Shown one piece after another: positions 60,606-64,000 of a stretch of 64,000 nt of DNA (its first letter is position 1; every line of letters begins with the position of its first letter). The stretch is taken from assembly GCF_000829415.1 (NCBI RefSeq), contig NZ_AP014637.1:2740001-2804000 (forward strand), given 5' to 3'. The notes under the pieces were generated by a model that ran no database searches, was not told the DNA's origin, and was given only the letters and a program-made list of their open reading frames with translations. A program made the position numbers and the translations under genes. Source of the stretch: Pseudomonas sp. StFLB209 (lineage in GTDB: Bacteria > Pseudomonadota > Gammaproteobacteria > Pseudomonadales > Pseudomonadaceae).

Positions 60606-60706
60606 GGCTTTATCGGCTGCCAGATAACCCATGAATTGATTGAACAAAACCAGTGCGCAAGCCAGCACAGACCGGCTGCGTTCGCCTAAATTTTGAGATT
60701 ACTGCC

Positions 60707-61636
60707 ATGATCGTTTCCTCCAATGTTGCGCAGGCTTCCTGCGCGACAGTGCATCGCAATGCCCTGATTTCTGCGCACATCGCCGCCATTCTGTTTGGTC
60801 TGACCGGCATCCTCGGTGCGCTTATCCAGGCTGATTCCAGCATCATCACCTTCGGTCGTGCGGCCTTCGCGGTACTGGCACTGGGCGCGTTTGCCCAGTT
60901 GCAGGGGCGCCCGGTATTCAGCGGCCTGAACGGGCGCAAGCTGGCGGTGCTGGCTGTGTCGGGGGTGTTTCTGACCTCACACTGGATCAGCTTTTTCATC
61001 GCCGTGAAGGTCGGCGGTGTGGCGGTCGCCACGCTCGGGTTCGCCAGCTTTCCGGCGTTCATTGCATTGATCGACCGAGTGGTGTTCCGTGAGCGCATCA
61101 GGTTCGGTGAGGCTGTGCTGGTTGCCTTGGTCAGCCTCGGCCTGGTGCTGGTGGTGCCGTCCTTCGACTTCGCCGACCAAGGCACCATCGGCTTGCTGTG
61201 GGGGCTGGGGTCGGGTTTCTCGTTTGCCTTGCTGGCCATCGTCAACCGCCGTTACATCAAGGGCCTGGACTCGATGCAGGTCGCGTTCTGGCAGAACCTC
61301 ACGGTATCGCTGCTGGTGGCGCCGTTCGTGGTCAACAGCCTGGGCCAGCACGTACTGAGCAGCATGGACTGGGTCTATCTGGCGGTGCTCGGGGTGTTCT
61401 GCACCGGCCTGTCGCAGTACCTGTTCGTCCGCAGCCTGAAAACCCTGGACGCGCGCAGCGCCGGCCTGATCATCGCGCTGGAACCGGTGTACGCCATCGC
61501 CTGCGCCTGGGCGTTGTTCAGTGAAGAACCTTCGCTGCGCATGTTGCTGGGGGCGGCGATCATCATCCTGGCGAGCGTGATCTCGGCACGCGGCAAAAAG
61601 GCCGTTGAGTCGAGCACGCTATCTCGCCAGCGCTGA
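60707..61636 (+). CDS. DMT-superfamily permease (EamA type)
   Basis: 309 residues with ten hydrophobic spans in two EamA repeats (about 20-150 and 160-300), e.g. HIAAILFGLTGILGALI and GLLWGLGSGFSFALLAIVNRRYI, and the closing ALEPVYAIACAWALFSEEPS common to EamA exporters. ATG 60707 is preferred to an upstream frame start because the sequence before it lacks hydrophobic conservation. It probably exports an amino acid or metabolite; the substrate is unknown. It stands alone and converges on the HD-domain gene. Confidence 0.88.
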   Translation: MIVSSNVAQASCATVHRNALISAHIAAILFGLTGILGALIQADSSIITFGRAAFAVLALGAFAQLQGRPVFSGLNGRKLAVLAVSGVFLTSHWISFFIAVKVGGVAVATLGFASFPAFIALIDRVVFRERIRFGEAVLVALVSLGLVLVVPSFDFADQGTIGLLWGLGSGFSFALLAIVNRRYIKGLDSMQVAFWQNLTVSLLVAPFVVNSLGQHVLSSMDWVYLAVLGVFCTGLSQYLFVRSLKTLDARSAGLIIALEPVYAIACAWALFSEEPSLRMLLGAAIIILASVISARGKKAVESSTLSRQR

Positions 61637-61746
61637 TGGACGCATTGGCAAGATGATTCGCCGCTGTGCGCCGTGTTTGCAGAATGTGGGTGCTTGAGCA
61701 GTCGATTACCTGCGCAGGCGCTCATCAGGCGCTTCTGGCGATTGAA

Positions 61747-62292
61747 TCAGTTGATATCAACGTAACGCTGCCGGTAACTCGCCATGGCCGCCAGCAGCCG
61801 TTCGCGCAGGTAGCCATGCGCATGGCCGAGCGTACTGAGAATCTGCGCCGATTCGGCCAGGTAGGAACTGCGTTTGGCATGCGACCAGCTGTCGGGCGCC
61901 GATTGCAGGTTGGTGATGCGATCGCACAGTTTGATCACCGCAGCCTCGCGCGAGTGTGCGGCGATGCCTTGCAGGTATCGTTCGTCAGAGTAAGGCGCGA
62001 TCAGGTTCTTGCTCAGGCTGGCCACGGTGGCCGCCACCGGTTCGCCAAACACCTCGGCCAGCGCCTGCTGGCTGATGCCGGTGTCTTCCACCACATCGTG
62101 CAGCAGTGCGGCGGGCAGGGCGATGTCCAGGGCGCCGACCGACTCGTGGCGATCAGCGAAGATCAACTCGTTGGCGACCATCGCCACATGAGCGGCGTAG
62201 GGCAGATCCGAGGCTTTCAGCGTCTGCCCCAGGTGAGCCTGGGCGGCGAATAACCAGGCTTTGTTGTAGAGCTGTTGCAGGTCGAGGCTCAT
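61747..62292 (-). CDS. HD-domain protein (SpoT/MESH1-like hydrolase domain)
   Basis: 181 residues from ATG 62292 (or 188 from the in-frame GTG at 62313). It has the HD fold of (p)ppGpp hydrolases: YAAHVAMVANEL (first His), LLHDVVEDTG (His-Asp and downstream Glu-Asp), and IKLCDRITNLQS (distal Asp). No synthetase or regulatory domain is present, so it resembles small alarmone hydrolases of the MESH1 type. It may hydrolyse (p)ppGpp, NADPH or another nucleotide. Monocistronic as far as visible. Confidence 0.82.
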   Translation of the reverse strand: MSLDLQQLYNKAWLFAAQAHLGQTLKASDLPYAAHVAMVANELIFADRHESVGALDIALPAALLHDVVEDTGISQQALAEVFGEPVAATVASLSKNLIAPYSDERYLQGIAAHSREAAVIKLCDRITNLQSAPDSWSHAKRSSYLAESAQILSTLGHAHGYLRERLLAAMASYRQRYVDIN

Positions 62293-62545
62293 GGCAGGGT
62301 TACCAGTTTTCACGAGGTCTCGGCAGAGGTTGCCCGACCGAAAGTGTCAGGGTACGCCCTTCGAAGTCTTGGCCTCAACCTGTGGTGGTCTCAGTTGGTT
62401 TGCAGCTCCGGTGGCTGGATCGCCAGAGTCAGACGCGATAGCGCCCACTTACTCACATGCACACGGTTGTGAGCGATCCGCCTGGCTTTCGGGTTGAGTC
62501 ACCTCCAGCGGGAGGCATGTTGAAATGTGCGAAACAGTGTTGCCT

Positions 62546-63883
62546 CTAACGCTTTCGTGGAGCCAGCAACTCTGAGCGGCCGACCTGTATCCGGTTATCC
62601 TCAGGTGCGATGGGGTCGGAGAACCCGGCTTCATGGATGGCAGCATCCAGCCCGCGCAGGTGGGGCGCGGCCTTTGAACTGCGCAGTGTCTGCATGCCTT
62701 CGTTCCAGGCGTGTACCATCTGTTTTGCTACATCGCGCCAGGCCGGCTCGTTCTTTGCGGCTTCAATCACTTCTCTGCCGGTAACGACTGCGGACTCGCA
62801 CAACTGCTCGACCATCGCTGCATACTGGCGAGGGCCAATGCCCAGGCGAGCATTGAAAAAAGTTTCCAGTGTGCGCCCCGGTGTCCAGGTCTGCCGACCT
62901 CCTATAGATAAACCGGGCGGATTTGCTGCGAAGCGCGGGTAGGCCTGGGTTGTGACTAGATCGTAAACAGGCGAGAACCTCACGTCTGCCAGTGAGGTGT
63001 AATACAACGCGATGTTCTTGGCATGGCAGTCTGCATTACGCACCACATAGTTTGTCAGCAGGTGCCAGCCCAGGTGTTCGCGTTGCTTGCGCAGATGTTC
63101 GGCAGGTACATAAACCTGGGTGGCATTGCATACACGTTCTATGGTTGTTGCGTACTTTTCGTGGGGTGGCAGCCCCAGCAAACCACAGGCATCTTCCACA
63201 CCGTGAGATGCAACGCCATGCTCATCTACATCAAAGCGATCCACCACCAGAACCCGGCCGTCTTCCGACATGCGGCATGGCGCTACGGGGGCGGTCTGCA
63301 GACGCTCCAGAACCCGCATGGTGTAGAACTCGTTAAAGCCCAGATAAGGTGTCGTATCGTCAGAACCCTTGATGATGTGAAAGCGGGTGCGCAAAGTGGG
63401 CTTGCCTAACGGTAGCTTGTTAACGCTCACATCCTGGGCGATGAATTTGGGCACCACGCCTGAAATTGCTGCCCGGGCATAACGGCGTACCAGTGTCGCA
63501 AAATGCCCGGCGGTATTTTCTGCCGTCAGTAGATGACTGATTTCCAATGGCTCTATTTCGGCTTTTGGTCTGACGCCCTCGGGGGTGATCGTGACCCGGC
63601 CAATACCGGTTGCACCAATCACGGCCAGCAGAGAAAGATCTGTACCGTCAAGCAATGCACCGAACTCTTCGCGAATGACGCCCAGCAGGTAGCCCTCAGG
63701 CAAGTTCTGGCGAAAAAAAGGGAACAGATCACGTGGCCAGCGCCAAGGCGCCTCACGTACCGGTAGTGCCAGGCTGACGAAATCGGCTGCCGCTGTTTGC
63801 GGGAGGTAGTGCAAGACGTATTCGTCTCTTTCACGGTACAGCCTGGCAACCGTTCTACCGCAGACATGGACGTCCAGTATCAT
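62546..63883 (-). CDS. hipA: HipA-family Ser/Thr kinase toxin
   Basis: 445 residues. N-terminal HipA subdomain (DVHVCGRTVARLYRERDEYVLHYL), the Gly-rich loop AISGVVPKF, the nucleotide-contact Lys region FHIIKG, the catalytic NADCHAKNIALYY and the metal-binding SPVYDLVTT. The architecture and length equal E. coli HipA, which phosphorylates glutamyl-tRNA synthetase and induces persistence; the target here is unknown. Its ATG overlaps the stop of the upstream gene (ATGA), the usual antitoxin-toxin coupling. Confidence 0.92.
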   Translation of the reverse strand: MILDVHVCGRTVARLYRERDEYVLHYLPQTAAADFVSLALPVREAPWRWPRDLFPFFRQNLPEGYLLGVIREEFGALLDGTDLSLLAVIGATGIGRVTITPEGVRPKAEIEPLEISHLLTAENTAGHFATLVRRYARAAISGVVPKFIAQDVSVNKLPLGKPTLRTRFHIIKGSDDTTPYLGFNEFYTMRVLERLQTAPVAPCRMSEDGRVLVVDRFDVDEHGVASHGVEDACGLLGLPPHEKYATTIERVCNATQVYVPAEHLRKQREHLGWHLLTNYVVRNADCHAKNIALYYTSLADVRFSPVYDLVTTQAYPRFAANPPGLSIGGRQTWTPGRTLETFFNARLGIGPRQYAAMVEQLCESAVVTGREVIEAAKNEPAWRDVAKQMVHAWNEGMQTLRSSKAAPHLRGLDAAIHEAGFSDPIAPEDNRIQVGRSELLAPRKR

Positions 63884-64000
63884 TGATCTGCCACCCCCGA
63901 ACGTTGTTCGGCGAGTATGTCCTCAACCGTACGCACATGGCCTGCCCTGACCATCCTCAGGTCATAGCCGGCTGCCTCCAGCAGGCGAACGAGGGCTGCC
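63880..64000 (-). CDS. C-terminal end of the gene preceding hipA (probable HipB-type antitoxin)
   Basis: The last 39 codons are visible (ALVRLLEAAGYDLRMVRAG ... DILAEQRSGVADQ) and end in a TGA that overlaps the hipA start. The DNA-binding part lies outside the window, so the antitoxin identity rests on position and coupling. The visible segment is longer than the short C-terminal tail of E. coli HipB. Confidence 0.6.
   Translation of the reverse strand, partial: AALVRLLEAAGYDLRMVRAGHVRTVEDILAEQRSGVADQ

Larger units (their letters stand above)
60204..60706. other. 503-nt intergenic region
   Basis: No gene is visible. It contains a 12-bp stem hairpin (60241-60272, the likely end of the aldehyde dehydrogenase transcript, though no T-run follows) and a MITE-like element (60368-60605). 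Short frames inside it have no ribosome sites. Confidence 0.6.

Overview
The base composition (high GC), codon use, REP/REPIN repeats and gene content point to a Pseudomonas chromosome, most likely of the P. putida/P. fluorescens lineage. I see no rRNA, tRNA, CRISPR array or replication origin.

Layout. (1) 2-826: 3' end of speA. (2) About 0.9-37.7 kb: a very large organosulfur scavenging region. It holds three TonB-dependent receptors, four SsuD-like FMN (LLM-class) monooxygenases, one SfnB/DszC-like flavin oxidoreductase, three cytoplasmic DszB-like desulfinase homologues, a class II aldolase-fold protein, a complete oligopeptide/nickel-type ABC importer with two Tat-lipoprotein binding proteins, an exported LIP-family hydrolase and an SfnR-like sigma54 activator. 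Five -24/-12 (sigma54) promoter matches sit in front of these units, and copies of one palindrome (YTGCTG-N3-CAGCAR) lie 75-165 nt upstream of them, so the region reads as one SfnR-type sulfate-starvation regulon. Embedded in it are a module of unknown role (a c-type cytochrome, two unrecognised proteins and a divergent Lrp regulator, 6.1-10.8 kb) and a heterodimeric ABC exporter (14.3-17.9 kb).

(3) About 37.7-54.0 kb: a type II secretion system. tatA and gspK lie first. They are separated from the rest by an IS200/IS605-type element (intact tnpB, internally deleted tnpA) and by a divergent PhoX-family phosphatase gene. A Pho box then precedes a SoxB-like lipoprotein gene and gspC-D-E-F-G-H-I-J-L-M-N. 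This suggests a phosphate-starvation secretion system whose Tat-exported cargo includes the phosphatase.

(4) 54.1-60.2 kb: a catabolic cluster (GntR regulator, FAD oxidoreductase, MFS transporter, DapA-family enzyme, aldehyde dehydrogenase) for an unidentified amine or sugar-acid-like substrate. (5) 60.2-64.0 kb: a MITE-like element, a DMT permease, an HD-domain protein and a hipBA toxin-antitoxin pair cut by the window edge.

How the sulfur genes could work together (inference): the hydrolase and TonB receptors release or take up a bulky organosulfur compound. The Tat-lipoprotein binding proteins and ABC importer bring it across the inner membrane. SfnB/DszC-like and LLM enzymes oxidise it and cleave C-S bonds, and DszB-like enzymes release sulfite. 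The whole set would be switched on through SfnR and sigma54 when sulfate is scarce.
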